A stretch of DNA of 37,801 nucleotides from an uncultured Massilia sp. (GTDB lineage Bacteria; Pseudomonadota; Gammaproteobacteria; Burkholderiales; Burkholderiaceae_D), in the NCBI GenBank assembly GCA_913778765.1, contig CAJYXO010000258.1, forward strand, positions 1-37,801, given 5' to 3'. Positions 28,355 to 37,324 of this stretch are shown in pieces. The notes under the pieces were generated by a model, which was not told the origin of the DNA, made no database searches, and saw nothing but the letters and a program-made list of their open reading frames with translations. Each line of letters begins with the position of its first letter. The stretch's first letter is position 1. Both the position numbers and the translations under genes were made by a program.

Positions 28355-29875
28355 ATGAACGCGCAGAATCGCATCGAAAGCATCGTCGTCGTCGGCGGCG
28401 GCAGCGCCGGCTGGATGGCCGCCGCGGCCCTGGCCACCTACCTGGGCAAGGGCGCATCGATCCGCCTGGTCGAGTCCGAGGAGATCGGCATCGTCGGCGT
28501 CGGCGAGGCCAGCGTCCCGCACATCCGGCTGTTCAACGGCCAGTGGCTGGGCATCGATGAAGCCGACTTCGTCAAACGTACCCAGGCCACGGTCAAGCTG
28601 GGAATCCAGTTCAATGACTGGGGCCGCATCGGCGACAGCTACCTCCACGGTTTCGGCACCATCGGCCGCTCGCTCGGCCCCTTGCCCTTCCACCAGTTCT
28701 GGCTGAAGCTGCGCCAGGCCGGCCGCGCCGCACCGATCGGCGAATACTCGGCGCAGACCGTGATGGCGCCGAAAGGAAAATTCGCGCCCGGCGACCGCAA
28801 TGCCGCGCCGAATTCGCCGCTGGCCGACATCGCCTACGCCTACCACTTCGACGCCACCCTGTATGCGCGCTTCCTGCGCGAACTGGCCGAGCAGCGCGGC
28901 GTGCGCCGCATCGAGGGCAGGGTCGTCAAGGTGAACCAGCGCGCCGGCGACGGCTTCATCGAATCGGTGACGCTGGAAAGCGGAGAAAGCGTGGCCGGCG
29001 AACTGTTCATCGACTGCTCGGGCTTTTGCGGCCTGCTGATCGAGCAGACGCTGCAGACCGGCCATGTCGACTGGTCGCATTGGCTGCCCTGCGACCGGGC
29101 GCTGGCGGTGCCCAGCGAAAGCATCGGCCTGGACACGCCCTACACCCGCTCCACCGCGCGCGCGGCCGGCTGGCAGTGGCGCATTCCGCTGCAGCACCGC
29201 ACCGGCAACGGCTATGTGTATTCGAGCCGCCACCTCAGCGACGACGAAGCTTGCGCGACCCTGCTGGCGAACCTGGACGGCAAGCCCCTGGCCGAGCCGC
29301 GTCCGCTGCGCTTCGCCACCGGCATGCGCAAGAAGCTGTGGAACAAGAACGTGGTGGCGCTGGGACTGGCCAGCGGCTTCCTGGAGCCGCTCGAGTCGAC
29401 CAGCATCTATGCCGTCCAATCCGGCATCACCCGGCTGCTGGCGATGTTCCCCACGCGCGATTTCGATCCTCTGCTGACCGAGCGCTACAACCGCGAAGCC
29501 GCCTTCGAATTCGAGCGCATCCGCGATTTCCTGATCCTGCACTACCACGCGACCGAACGCAGCGACACGCCGTTCTGGGAACATTGCCGCACGATGGACG
29601 TGCCGGAGACCCTGCGCGAGACCATGGAACTGTTCCGCATCGACGGGCGCTACTTCCGCAACGGCGAGGATTTCTTCGCGCTGCCGAGCTGGGTCCAGGT
29701 GATGCTGGGGCAGGGCATCGTCCCGCGCGGCTACCACCCGATCGTCGACGAGATGCCGGAACAACGCTTGTTCGATCACGTCGACAGCGTGCGCGCCATG
29801 CTGGCGCAGGCGGTCGAGGCGATGCCGGCGCATCGCGAGTGGATCGAACGCTACTGGAAGGCGCCGGCGGCATGA
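28355..29875 (+). CDS. Flavin-dependent tryptophan-halogenase-family protein
   Basis: A 506-residue protein from the ATG at 28355 with GAGG (28346-28349) upstream. Seen: FAD-binding GGGSAGWMAA near residue 14, a halogenase-type K81 in RTQATVKLGIQF (equivalent to the catalytic Lys79 of PrnA), the family motif WxWxIP as WQWRIP at 273-278, and FLEPLEST at 342-349 with Glu near the PrnA Glu346 position. All key residues are thus kept. Known members chlorinate or brominate tryptophan, indoles or other aromatics using FADH2. Homologues are often found beside TonB receptors of this class in Xanthomonas, Caulobacter and relatives, where no product is established. It overlaps the beta-mannosidase start (ATGA at 29872-29875). 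A role in sugar use or in modifying the receptor or ligand is open. Confidence 0.9.
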   Translation: MNAQNRIESIVVVGGGSAGWMAAAALATYLGKGASIRLVESEEIGIVGVGEASVPHIRLFNGQWLGIDEADFVKRTQATVKLGIQFNDWGRIGDSYLHGFGTIGRSLGPLPFHQFWLKLRQAGRAAPIGEYSAQTVMAPKGKFAPGDRNAAPNSPLADIAYAYHFDATLYARFLRELAEQRGVRRIEGRVVKVNQRAGDGFIESVTLESGESVAGELFIDCSGFCGLLIEQTLQTGHVDWSHWLPCDRALAVPSESIGLDTPYTRSTARAAGWQWRIPLQHRTGNGYVYSSRHLSDDEACATLLANLDGKPLAEPRPLRFATGMRKKLWNKNVVALGLASGFLEPLESTSIYAVQSGITRLLAMFPTRDFDPLLTERYNREAAFEFERIRDFLILHYHATERSDTPFWEHCRTMDVPETLRETMELFRIDGRYFRNGEDFFALPSWVQVMLGQGIVPRGYHPIVDEMPEQRLFDHVDSVRAMLAQAVEAMPAHREWIERYWKAPAA

Positions 29876-32511
29876 GGGCGCGTCTCGTGGCTGGGCTTCT
29901 GCTGGGATGCTGCTTCACGCTGGCCGCCTTGCCGGCTGCCGCGGCATCGCCCGAACGGGTCGTCATCAAGAACGGCTGGTCCTTCCGTGTCCTCCCGGCG
30001 AGCAGCCAGGCGGCTGGGCACCCGGAAGCGGCGGCATGGCAGGCGGCCACGGTGCCGGGCACCGTGCACACCGACCTGCTGGCGAACAAACGCATTCCCG
30101 ACCCCTACGTGGGGGCGCCGGAAGCCGGCCTGCAATGGATCGGCCTGGCCGACTGGGAATACCGCACCCGCTTCGACGCGCCGCGCGCCGCGCTGACCAA
30201 TGCCCGCAGCGACCTGGTGTTCGAGGGCCTGGACACCTTTGCCGAAGTCTGGCTGAACGGTGCCCGGCTGCTCACCGCCGACAATGCCTTCCGCAGCTGG
30301 CGTGTGCCGGTCCAGGGCAAGCTGCGCGCGCGCGGCAACGAGCTGCGCATCGTGCTGCATTCGCCCATCGCGACGCTGCTGCCCCGGGTCCAGGCCATGC
30401 CGGTCAAGCTGGCCGGGAATTATCCTTCTCCCTACGGCGACGAGCCGAAAGAGGCGATGACCGGCAACTTCGTGCGCAAGCCCGGCTACCACTATGGCTG
30501 GGACTGGGGCCCGCGCTACGTCACCGCCGGCATCTGGAAGCCGGTGGTGCTGCAGAGCTGGGACACGGTGCGCATCGCCGACCTGCAGCTGCGCCAGGAC
30601 CACGTCAATGCCTCCCGCGCCGACCTCGCCGCGGTGGCCTCGCTCGATGCGGTGCGCAGCGGCAGCGCCCAGCTGCGCCTGTGGCAGACCACGCCCGGCG
30701 GCAAGCGCGCGCTGGCGGCGCAGCAGCAGGTGACGCTGCGGGCGGGCGCCAACCGCATCGAACTGCCGGTCCATGTCGACCGTCCCCAGCGCTGGTTCCC
30801 GAACGGTTACGGGCCGCAGCCCCTGTACCGCTACGAGCTGGAAGTCGGCGACGGCAAGGCGATCCTGGCCAGTGCCGGCGCGCGGACCGGCCTGCGCAGC
30901 ATCGAACTGCGCCGCGAGCCGGACGCCAAAGGCCGCAGCTTCTATTTCGCCGTCAACGGCATCCCCGTGTTCGCCAAGGGCGCGAACACCATCCCCTTCG
31001 ACATGTTCCAGCCGCGCGTCAGCAAGGCCCGGTTGCGCCGCGTGCTGCAGTCGGCGCGGGACGCCAACATGAACTTCCTGCGCAGCTGGGGCGGCGGCTA
31101 TTACGAGAGCGAAGACTTCTTCGACCTGGCCGACGAACTGGGCCTGCTGGTCTGGCAGGACTTCATGTTCGGCGGCGGCATGCAGCCGGCCTTCGACGAC
31201 GCTTTCCGCGCCAACGTCATCGCCGAGGCCCGCGACAACGTGCGGCGGCTGCGCAACCACCCCAGCATCGCCCTCTGGTGCGGCAACAACGAGGAAGAGA
31301 TCGCGTGGAAGTACTGGGGGCAGGGCAAGGAGATGAAGGCCGCCGATCCGGCGTTTGCGGACAAGGTATGGAAGGGCTATGTGCAGCTGTTCGGCGCCGA
31401 CCTGCGGAAGGTGGTGCTCGATGAGGGCGGCGGCATCGCCTACTGGGCCAGTTCCCCCGGCGACGACCTGGCCGACGTGGCGAACACCCCCGCCGGCGGC
31501 GACATGCATTACTGGGAAGTGTGGGGCAATCCGGCCCACCCGCCGGTGAAATACCTGGAGATCACGCCGCGCTTCATGTCGGAGTATGGCCTGCAGGCCT
31601 GGCCGGTGCAGGCCACGATCGACGCCATCGTCCCGCGCGCCGGGCAGGGCATCGCCACCCCGGCGATCGAGGCGCACCAGAAGTTCCTGGCGGGGAAGGG
31701 CAACGACAGGCTGATGCAGTACGTCGGCTACGAATTCGGCGAAACCAGGGATTTTTCGACCTTCGTCTACCTGAGCCAGGCGGCCCAGGCCGAAGGCATC
31801 GAGCTGGCCGCGCTGCACCACCGCGCCAGCCGGCCGTTCACGATGGGATCGCTGTACTGGCAGCTCAACGACGTCTGGCCGGGCGCCTCGTGGTCGAGCG
31901 TGGACTGGTTCGGGCGCTGGAAGGCGCTGCACTTCCACGCGCGCCGCTTCTACGCGCCGGTGGCGGTGGCTGCGCTGCGCGATGCCGCCGGCCACACCTC
32001 GGTGTCCCTGCTCAACGACCGCACCCAAGCCGTGCGCGGCGAGCTGCGCCTGCGCGTGATGCGCCTGGACGGCACGCTGCTGCGCGACGAACGCAAACAG
32101 GTCGAACTGGCGCCGCTGTCGGCGGCGAAGGCTGCGGATTTCGCGGATGCCGACCTGCTCGGCGGCGCCGATCCGGCTTCCACCGTCGCCGTGTTCGAGC
32201 TGGCGGCGGAAGGCGAGCCGGCTTCGCGCGGCGTGGTGTACTTCAGGGCGGCGAAGGACATGGCCTGGCCGGATCCCGGCCTGAAGGCGGTCTGGCGCAG
32301 CGAGGGCAAAGGCGCTTATACGCTCGAGCTGCGGGCCGCGAAGCTGGCGCGCGCCGTGTGGATCGACGCCGGCGCCGACGCCGAACTCGCCGACAACGCC
32401 CTGACCCTGCTGCCGGGCGAAACGGTGCGCGTGCACGTGGCCTCGAAGCAGGGCCCGGAAACCCTGCGCGCCGCGTTGCGCCTGCAGTCGCTGGCCGGGG
32501 TGCTGCGATGA
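29872..32511 (+). CDS. GH2 beta-mannosidase, exported
   Basis: An 879-residue enzyme from the ATG at 29872 (overlapping the halogenase TGA). The signal peptide is RLVAGLLLGCCFTLAALPAAAA; the LLGC within it is a poor lipobox, so a periplasmic soluble form is more likely. The GH2 sandwich domain contains the mannosidase-typical ATVPGTVHTDLLANKRIPDPYVG and GYHYGWDWGPRYVTAGIWKPV. Catalytic acid/base E474 lies in ALWCGNNEEE and the nucleophile E571 in FMSEYGLQAWP. It removes terminal beta-1,4-linked mannose from the non-reducing end, as in the N-glycan core or mannan oligomers. Its TGA overlaps the ATG of the LacI remnant. Confidence 0.93.
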   Translation: MRARLVAGLLLGCCFTLAALPAAAASPERVVIKNGWSFRVLPASSQAAGHPEAAAWQAATVPGTVHTDLLANKRIPDPYVGAPEAGLQWIGLADWEYRTRFDAPRAALTNARSDLVFEGLDTFAEVWLNGARLLTADNAFRSWRVPVQGKLRARGNELRIVLHSPIATLLPRVQAMPVKLAGNYPSPYGDEPKEAMTGNFVRKPGYHYGWDWGPRYVTAGIWKPVVLQSWDTVRIADLQLRQDHVNASRADLAAVASLDAVRSGSAQLRLWQTTPGGKRALAAQQQVTLRAGANRIELPVHVDRPQRWFPNGYGPQPLYRYELEVGDGKAILASAGARTGLRSIELRREPDAKGRSFYFAVNGIPVFAKGANTIPFDMFQPRVSKARLRRVLQSARDANMNFLRSWGGGYYESEDFFDLADELGLLVWQDFMFGGGMQPAFDDAFRANVIAEARDNVRRLRNHPSIALWCGNNEEEIAWKYWGQGKEMKAADPAFADKVWKGYVQLFGADLRKVVLDEGGGIAYWASSPGDDLADVANTPAGGDMHYWEVWGNPAHPPVKYLEITPRFMSEYGLQAWPVQATIDAIVPRAGQGIATPAIEAHQKFLAGKGNDRLMQYVGYEFGETRDFSTFVYLSQAAQAEGIELAALHHRASRPFTMGSLYWQLNDVWPGASWSSVDWFGRWKALHFHARRFYAPVAVAALRDAAGHTSVSLLNDRTQAVRGELRLRVMRLDGTLLRDERKQVELAPLSAAKAADFADADLLGGADPASTVAVFELAAEGEPASRGVVYFRAAKDMAWPDPGLKAVWRSEGKGAYTLELRAAKLARAVWIDAGADAELADNALTLLPGETVRVHVASKQGPETLRAALRLQSLAGVLR

Positions 32512-32781
32512 GCCAGGTGACCTTGCGCGACATCGCCGAACGCACCGGGATGACCGAGGCGACCCGCAGCCGGGTGCGCAAGGCCGCCATCGGCCTGGGC
32601 TTCGATTTCGGACAGCTGAAGCAGGGCCGCATCCGCCGCATCGCCTTCCTGCTGCACAGCCTGCCGGCGCGTCCAACTGCTGTTCCAGAAACCGGAAGAA
32701 AACCCGTCCCAGCTCACCGTGCCCGTCGAGATGATCGTGCGCGAGAGCAGCTGCGGCGACCCATGTCCCACCCAAACCTGA
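32508..32781 (+). pseudogene. LacI-family repressor remnant with two internal deletions
   Basis: It begins as a normal LacI regulator, MSQVTLRDIAERTGMT, then jumps to EATRSRVRKAAIGLGFDFGQLKQGRIRRIAFLLH: compared with LacI family layout about 15 residues holding the recognition helix are missing in frame. Near 32665 the reading then shifts by one frame into VQLLFQKPEENPSQLT and VPVEMIVRESCGDP, the typical C-terminal end of LacI-family proteins, ending at TGA 32779-32781. The whole sugar-binding domain of roughly 230 residues is lost. The ATG overlaps the beta-mannosidase stop and the AGE gene starts 7 bp after. It cannot bind DNA or sugar, so the locus has probably lost its local repressor or uses another one outside the window. 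Confidence 0.85.
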
Positions 32782-32788
32782 AGCCGAT

Positions 32789-34006
32789 ATGTCCGATCTC
32801 CCGAATTTCCGCAGCCCCGCGGTCCTGCTGGACCATGCCCGCCACACCATGCGCTTCTATCATCCGCGCGCCATCGACCCGGCCGGCGGCATGTATCACT
32901 ACTTCAAGGACGACGGCAGCGTCTACGACACCCGCCACCGGCACCTGGTCAGCAGCACCCGTTTCGTCTTCACCTACGCGATGGCCTGGCGCCATTTCCA
33001 GGATCCGGCTTACCTGGACGGCTTGAAGCACGCCCTGCGCTTCCTGCGCGAGGCACACCGCGCCCCGGACGGCAGCGGCTACGCCTGGATGCTGGACGGG
33101 CGCACGATCGAGGACGGCGCCCAGCACGCCTACGGCCAGGCCTTCGTGCTGCTGGCCTATGCGCACGCCGCGATGGCGGGGCTGGAGGAAGCCCGCCCCT
33201 GGATCGCCGAAACCTTCGAGCTGATGGAGAAGCGCTTCTGGAGCGATGCGGACGGCCTGTATGCCGATGAAGCCAGCCAGGACTGGCGCCTGCTTTCCAG
33301 CTACCGCGGCCAGAACGCCAACATGCACGCCTGCGAAGCGCTGCAGGCGGCGTACCAGGCCACCGGCGAACGCCGCTACCTGGAGCGCGCCTATCAGGTC
33401 GCCTTCAACATCACCCGGCGCCAGGCGGAACGCTGCGGCGGCCTGGTCTGGGAGCACTACGACGCCCAGTGGCAGCCGGACTGGAAATTCAATATCGACG
33501 ATCCGGAAAACCTGTTCCGTCCCTGGGGCTACCAGCCCGGCCACTTCACGGAGTGGGCCAAGCTGCTGGTGCAGCTCGAAGCGCGCGCGCAGGGCGTGCT
33601 GGACGTGGACCTCGGCTGGCTGCTGCCGACCGCCGAAAAGCTGTTCGGCGTGGCGGTGGAGAAGGGCTGGGATGCGGAGAACGGCGGCCTGTGCTACTCG
33701 CTGGCGCCCGACCTGACGATCTGCGACTGGCACAAGTATTTCTGGGTCCAGGCCGAGAGCGCGGCCGCCGCCGCCATGCTGGCCCGGCGCACCGGCAAGA
33801 ACGCATACTGGGACTGGTACCAGCGCCTGTGGGCCTACAGCTGGACCCATTTCGTCGATCACGAGTACGGCGCCTGGTTCCGCATCCTCGACCGCGAGAA
33901 CCGCAAGCTCAGCGACGAAAAGAGCCCGGCCGGCAAAGTGGACTACCACACCATGGGCGCCTGCTACGACATCCTGACCGTGCTGGCGGAGGCCGACCAT
34001 GCCTGA
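32789..34006 (+). CDS. AGE-family sugar isomerase, probably mannose isomerase
   Basis: A 405-residue protein of the N-acylglucosamine 2-epimerase family, an (alpha/alpha)6 barrel. Segments: RHRHLVSSTRFVFTYAMAWRHF, DGAQHAYGQAFVLLAYAHAA, SYRGQNANMHACEALQAAY, PWGYQPGHFTEWAKLLVQLE and DWHKYFWVQAESAAAA; the repeated His-containing loops supply the catalytic histidines of this family. Family members interconvert GlcNAc/ManNAc, cellobiose/glucosyl-mannose, or mannose/fructose. With mannosidases upstream and a PfkB kinase overlapping downstream, the mannose-to-fructose activity fits best (inference). Only a weak ribosome binding site is visible. Confidence 0.88.
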   Translation: MSDLPNFRSPAVLLDHARHTMRFYHPRAIDPAGGMYHYFKDDGSVYDTRHRHLVSSTRFVFTYAMAWRHFQDPAYLDGLKHALRFLREAHRAPDGSGYAWMLDGRTIEDGAQHAYGQAFVLLAYAHAAMAGLEEARPWIAETFELMEKRFWSDADGLYADEASQDWRLLSSYRGQNANMHACEALQAAYQATGERRYLERAYQVAFNITRRQAERCGGLVWEHYDAQWQPDWKFNIDDPENLFRPWGYQPGHFTEWAKLLVQLEARAQGVLDVDLGWLLPTAEKLFGVAVEKGWDAENGGLCYSLAPDLTICDWHKYFWVQAESAAAAAMLARRTGKNAYWDWYQRLWAYSWTHFVDHEYGAWFRILDRENRKLSDEKSPAGKVDYHTMGACYDILTVLAEADHA

Positions 34007-34922
34007 GGCCCCACAAATGCTGTGCGCCGGCGAGGCGCTGACCGACATGATCGACCAGGGCGGGGAACAGTGGGTGAGCCGCGTCGGCGGTTCGACCTGG
34101 AACGTGGCGCGTGCGCTGGCGGTGCTGGGCGAACCGACCGCCTTTGCGGGCGCCATCAGCCGTGACCGTTTCGGCGACGCCTTGTGGGTGGCCAGCGAAG
34201 CCGTCGGCCTCGACCTGCGCCTGACGCAGCGCGTGCCGCGCTCGCCGCTGCTGGCGATCGTGGAAAAATGCGAGCCGCCGCGCTACTTCTTCATCGGCGA
34301 CGACAGCGCCGACCTGCACTTCGATCCGGCGGCGCTGCCGGAGGGCTGGGCCGATGCGCTGCGCTGGGCGCACTTCGGCGGCATCAGCCTGGCGCGCGAG
34401 CCGCTGGCTGCGCGGCTGGTGGCGCTGGCCGGGCTGCTGAAGTCCAAGGGTGTGGCGATCAGCTACGATCCGAACTACCGCAACCTGATGGACGAGCGCT
34501 ACCGCCCGACCCTGGAGCGCATGGCGGCGCTGGCCGACGTGATCAAGGTCTCGGACGACGATCTGCGCGGCCTGTTCCCCGATCTCGATCTCGACGACGC
34601 CCTGCTGCGGCTGCGCAGCTTCAATCCCGATGCGCTCTGCCTGCTGACGCGCGGCGGCCAGGGCGCCAGCCTGTTGCGCGGCGCGGAAAGCGTCGACGCG
34701 CGTGCGCCCCGGGTAGCGGTGGTGGACACGGTCGGCGCCGGCGACGCCAGCGTGGCCGGCCTGCTGCACAGCCTCGCGCGCCATCCGGACCGCACGCTGC
34801 AGTCCCATTTGCACGCCGCACTGGCCGCCGGTTCCGCCGCCTGCCTGCAGGCCGGCGCCACCCCGCCGCCGCCGGCGGCCATGCAAGCATTGTTCGACCA
34901 GATCGAAGGAGATGCCTCGTGA
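33999..34922 (+). CDS. PfkB-family sugar kinase, probably fructokinase
   Basis: A 307-residue kinase overlapping the isomerase gene by 8 bases. Seen: an N-terminal CAGEALTDMI, the first PfkB signature VGGSTWNVARALAVLG near 29-44, YDPNYRNLMD in the middle, and the second signature DTVGAGDASVAGLL with the catalytic base D249. These features and length fit fructokinases and related kinases (2-keto-3-deoxygluconate kinases are the main alternative). It would make fructose 6-phosphate from the fructose produced by the isomerase, so mannose enters glycolysis without mannokinase and ManA. Confidence 0.88.
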   Translation: MPEAPQMLCAGEALTDMIDQGGEQWVSRVGGSTWNVARALAVLGEPTAFAGAISRDRFGDALWVASEAVGLDLRLTQRVPRSPLLAIVEKCEPPRYFFIGDDSADLHFDPAALPEGWADALRWAHFGGISLAREPLAARLVALAGLLKSKGVAISYDPNYRNLMDERYRPTLERMAALADVIKVSDDDLRGLFPDLDLDDALLRLRSFNPDALCLLTRGGQGASLLRGAESVDARAPRVAVVDTVGAGDASVAGLLHSLARHPDRTLQSHLHAALAAGSAACLQAGATPPPPAAMQALFDQIEGDAS

Positions 34923-37312
34923 TGCGCCCGACCAGATTCGCCCTTTCGCTGACTCTCGCACTGATGACCGGCGCCGCGTTCGCCGCCAACACCACGCCCG
35001 TGAACACCTTCATCGGCACCCAGGACGAAGGCAATACCTTCCCCGGCGCCTCGGCGCCGTTCGGCATGATCCAGGTCAGCCCGACCACCGACCATTACGC
35101 CGGCTACCGCTACAGCGACAAGCGCATCCGCGGCTTCGGCCATTCTTTCGTGTCCGGCGCCGGCTGCTGGGAGCAGGGCGGACAACTGTCGGTGCTGCCG
35201 GTGACCGGCCGCATCGGTCCGGGCGGCGATTTCGACACGGCCAAGCCGGACAGCTTCGACTACAAGAAGTACGGCGCCGAATACAGCCACGACGGCGAAG
35301 TCGGCCAGGCCGGCTACTACAAGGTCCAGCTCACCAGCTACGGCGGGATCACGTTCGAGGCGACCGCGCTGACCCGCGCCGCCGCCGAGCGCTATACCTT
35401 CGCGCCCGGCACCGCCACCGGCCACGTGCTGCTGAACCTGGGCCAGGCCAACGAGCGCCATTCGGTGGTCGGCAGCGAGGTGAGGGTGGTGGACGAGCGC
35501 AGCGTCGAAGGCAAGATCGTCACCAACAGCTTCTGCGGCGGCGCCAAGTACACCACCTGGTTCCGCATGGTGTTCGACCGTCCCGTCGCCGCCCACGGCA
35601 TCTGGGACGACCGCGGCGGCTGGCCCGGCGCCAAGGGCCCGAGCCAGGCCGGCGAAGCCAGGCCGCACGGCGTCTGGCTGAGTTTCGATCTGAAGAACGG
35701 CCAGGCCGTCACCGCGGTCAGCGCGATCTCACATGTGGACATCGAAGGCGCGCGCACCAACCTGCAGCTCGAAGGCATGGCCGGCGGCCGTCCGCTGGCC
35801 TTCGATGCGATGAAGGAGAAGGCGCAGGCGGCCTGGCAGCGCGAACTGGGCAGCGTGCGCATCGACGGCGGCGGCAAGGACGACCGCACCGTGTTCTACA
35901 CCGCGCTGTATCACGCCCTGCTGCAGCCGATGACCGGCAACGATGCCGACGGCCGCTACCGCGGCTACGACAACGGCGTCCACATGGCGAAGGGCTGGAC
36001 CTATTACGAGTACTTCTCGCTGTGGGACACCTACCGCGCCCAGAACCAGTTATTGGCCCTGCTGCGCCCGCAGCGCGCCCGCGACATCGCCAATTCCGTG
36101 CTGAAGATCCGCGAGCAGGGCGGCTGGCTGCCGCGCTGGGGCTATGCCAACTTCGAGACCAACGTCATGACCGGGGACCCGGTCACGCCCTTCCTGGTCG
36201 ACCTGTGGCGCTTCGGCGCGCTGAAGGGCCGCGAGCGCGAAGCCTACGAGGCGCTGCGCCAGAACGCCTTCGGCGTCCCGCCCTTCAATATCCGGCCGCA
36301 GGGACGTTCCGGCAACCCCAGCTACCTGCAGCAGGGCTTCGTGCAGTACGACCGCACCTTCATGGCCAAGGGCATGGACACCGATCCGCACCACGGCGCC
36401 TCGGCCACCCTGGAATATGCGCTGGCCGACAGCGCGCTGGCGAAGATGGCCTGGGCGCTCGGACAGGAGGACGATGCCCTGACGCTGTCGCAGCGCGCCC
36501 TCAATTGGAAGAAGGTGTGGGACCCGTCGGTGGTCGACGCGCCGACCGGCCAGCGCGGCTTCCCGCGTCCGCGCCTGAGCGACGGCAGCTGGTTCGCCGA
36601 CGTCGGCAGCGGCTTCGATCCGCGCGGCGACCACGGCTTCCACGAAGGCACGGCCTGGCAGTACCAGTGGCTGGTGCAGCAGGACATCCCTGGCCTGGCG
36701 GCGGCGATGGGCGGCCAGGCCCAGGCCCTGCGCCGCCTCGACCAGTTCTTCGACTACGATGCCGTCGCGGCCGATCCGGCCGCGGTGCGCAAGTCCTGGG
36801 TGGTCGGGCCGTACAGCTACTACAGCCAGTTCCGCTACAACCCGAACAATGAGCCCGACCTGCACGCGCCGTGGATGTACACCCTGATGGGCCAGCCCTG
36901 GAAGACCGCCACCGTGCTGCGCGCGGCGGAAACCCTGTTCGGCAACGGCCCCGCCGGCGTCACCGGCAACGACGACCTCGGCACCATGTCGGCCTGGTAC
37001 CTGTTCAGCGCACTGGGCATCTATCCGGACGCGCCGGGCAGCGGCCGCTTCCTCGTGCATGCGCCGCGCTTCGCGCGCGCCGAGATCGACCTGGCGAACG
37101 GCCGCACCCTGCGCATCGAAGCGCCGGACGCCAGGCCCGGCGAGCGCCGCTTCGTGCAGTCGGTGAGCTGGGCCGGCAAGCCGTTGTCGCGCGTGTGGCT
37201 GGACTGGGAGCAGCTGCAGGCCGGCGGCGCCCTGAACTACCGCCTGTCGCAGCAGCCGGACACCGCGGGCTGGGGCACGCATGCGGCCGACCTGCCCGCC
37301 GCGCCAAAATAA
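34922..37312 (+). CDS. GH92 alpha-mannosidase, exported
   Basis: A 796-residue enzyme from the ATG at 34922, which shares one base with the kinase stop (TGATG). A signal peptide is present (FALSLTLALMTGAAFAA). GH92 landmarks: VNTFIGTQDEGNTFPGASAPFGMIQVSP at the start of the mature protein, GFGHSFVSGAGC, WTYYEYFSLWDTYRAQ, HEGTAWQYQW with the probable general acid E575, and TGNDDLGTMSAWYLFSALGIYP with the D684/D685 pair. The family consists of calcium-dependent exo-alpha-mannosidases, mostly alpha-1,2, acting on high-mannose N-glycans and yeast mannan. Together with the beta-mannosidase it suggests high-mannose or mixed mannoside substrates. Confidence 0.93.
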   Translation: MRPTRFALSLTLALMTGAAFAANTTPVNTFIGTQDEGNTFPGASAPFGMIQVSPTTDHYAGYRYSDKRIRGFGHSFVSGAGCWEQGGQLSVLPVTGRIGPGGDFDTAKPDSFDYKKYGAEYSHDGEVGQAGYYKVQLTSYGGITFEATALTRAAAERYTFAPGTATGHVLLNLGQANERHSVVGSEVRVVDERSVEGKIVTNSFCGGAKYTTWFRMVFDRPVAAHGIWDDRGGWPGAKGPSQAGEARPHGVWLSFDLKNGQAVTAVSAISHVDIEGARTNLQLEGMAGGRPLAFDAMKEKAQAAWQRELGSVRIDGGGKDDRTVFYTALYHALLQPMTGNDADGRYRGYDNGVHMAKGWTYYEYFSLWDTYRAQNQLLALLRPQRARDIANSVLKIREQGGWLPRWGYANFETNVMTGDPVTPFLVDLWRFGALKGREREAYEALRQNAFGVPPFNIRPQGRSGNPSYLQQGFVQYDRTFMAKGMDTDPHHGASATLEYALADSALAKMAWALGQEDDALTLSQRALNWKKVWDPSVVDAPTGQRGFPRPRLSDGSWFADVGSGFDPRGDHGFHEGTAWQYQWLVQQDIPGLAAAMGGQAQALRRLDQFFDYDAVAADPAAVRKSWVVGPYSYYSQFRYNPNNEPDLHAPWMYTLMGQPWKTATVLRAAETLFGNGPAGVTGNDDLGTMSAWYLFSALGIYPDAPGSGRFLVHAPRFARAEIDLANGRTLRIEAPDARPGERRFVQSVSWAGKPLSRVWLDWEQLQAGGALNYRLSQQPDTAGWGTHAADLPAAPK

Positions 37313-37324
37313 AACGGAGACACC

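Noticed and set aside
25122..28457. Minus-strand open frame of 1111 codons opposite the second TonB receptor
   Set aside because: Antisense shadow; no domain, and plus-strand receptor motifs are unambiguous.
29851..32850. Minus-strand open frame of 999 codons opposite the beta-mannosidase
   Set aside because: Shadow frame; it crosses the real gene borders and has no family features.
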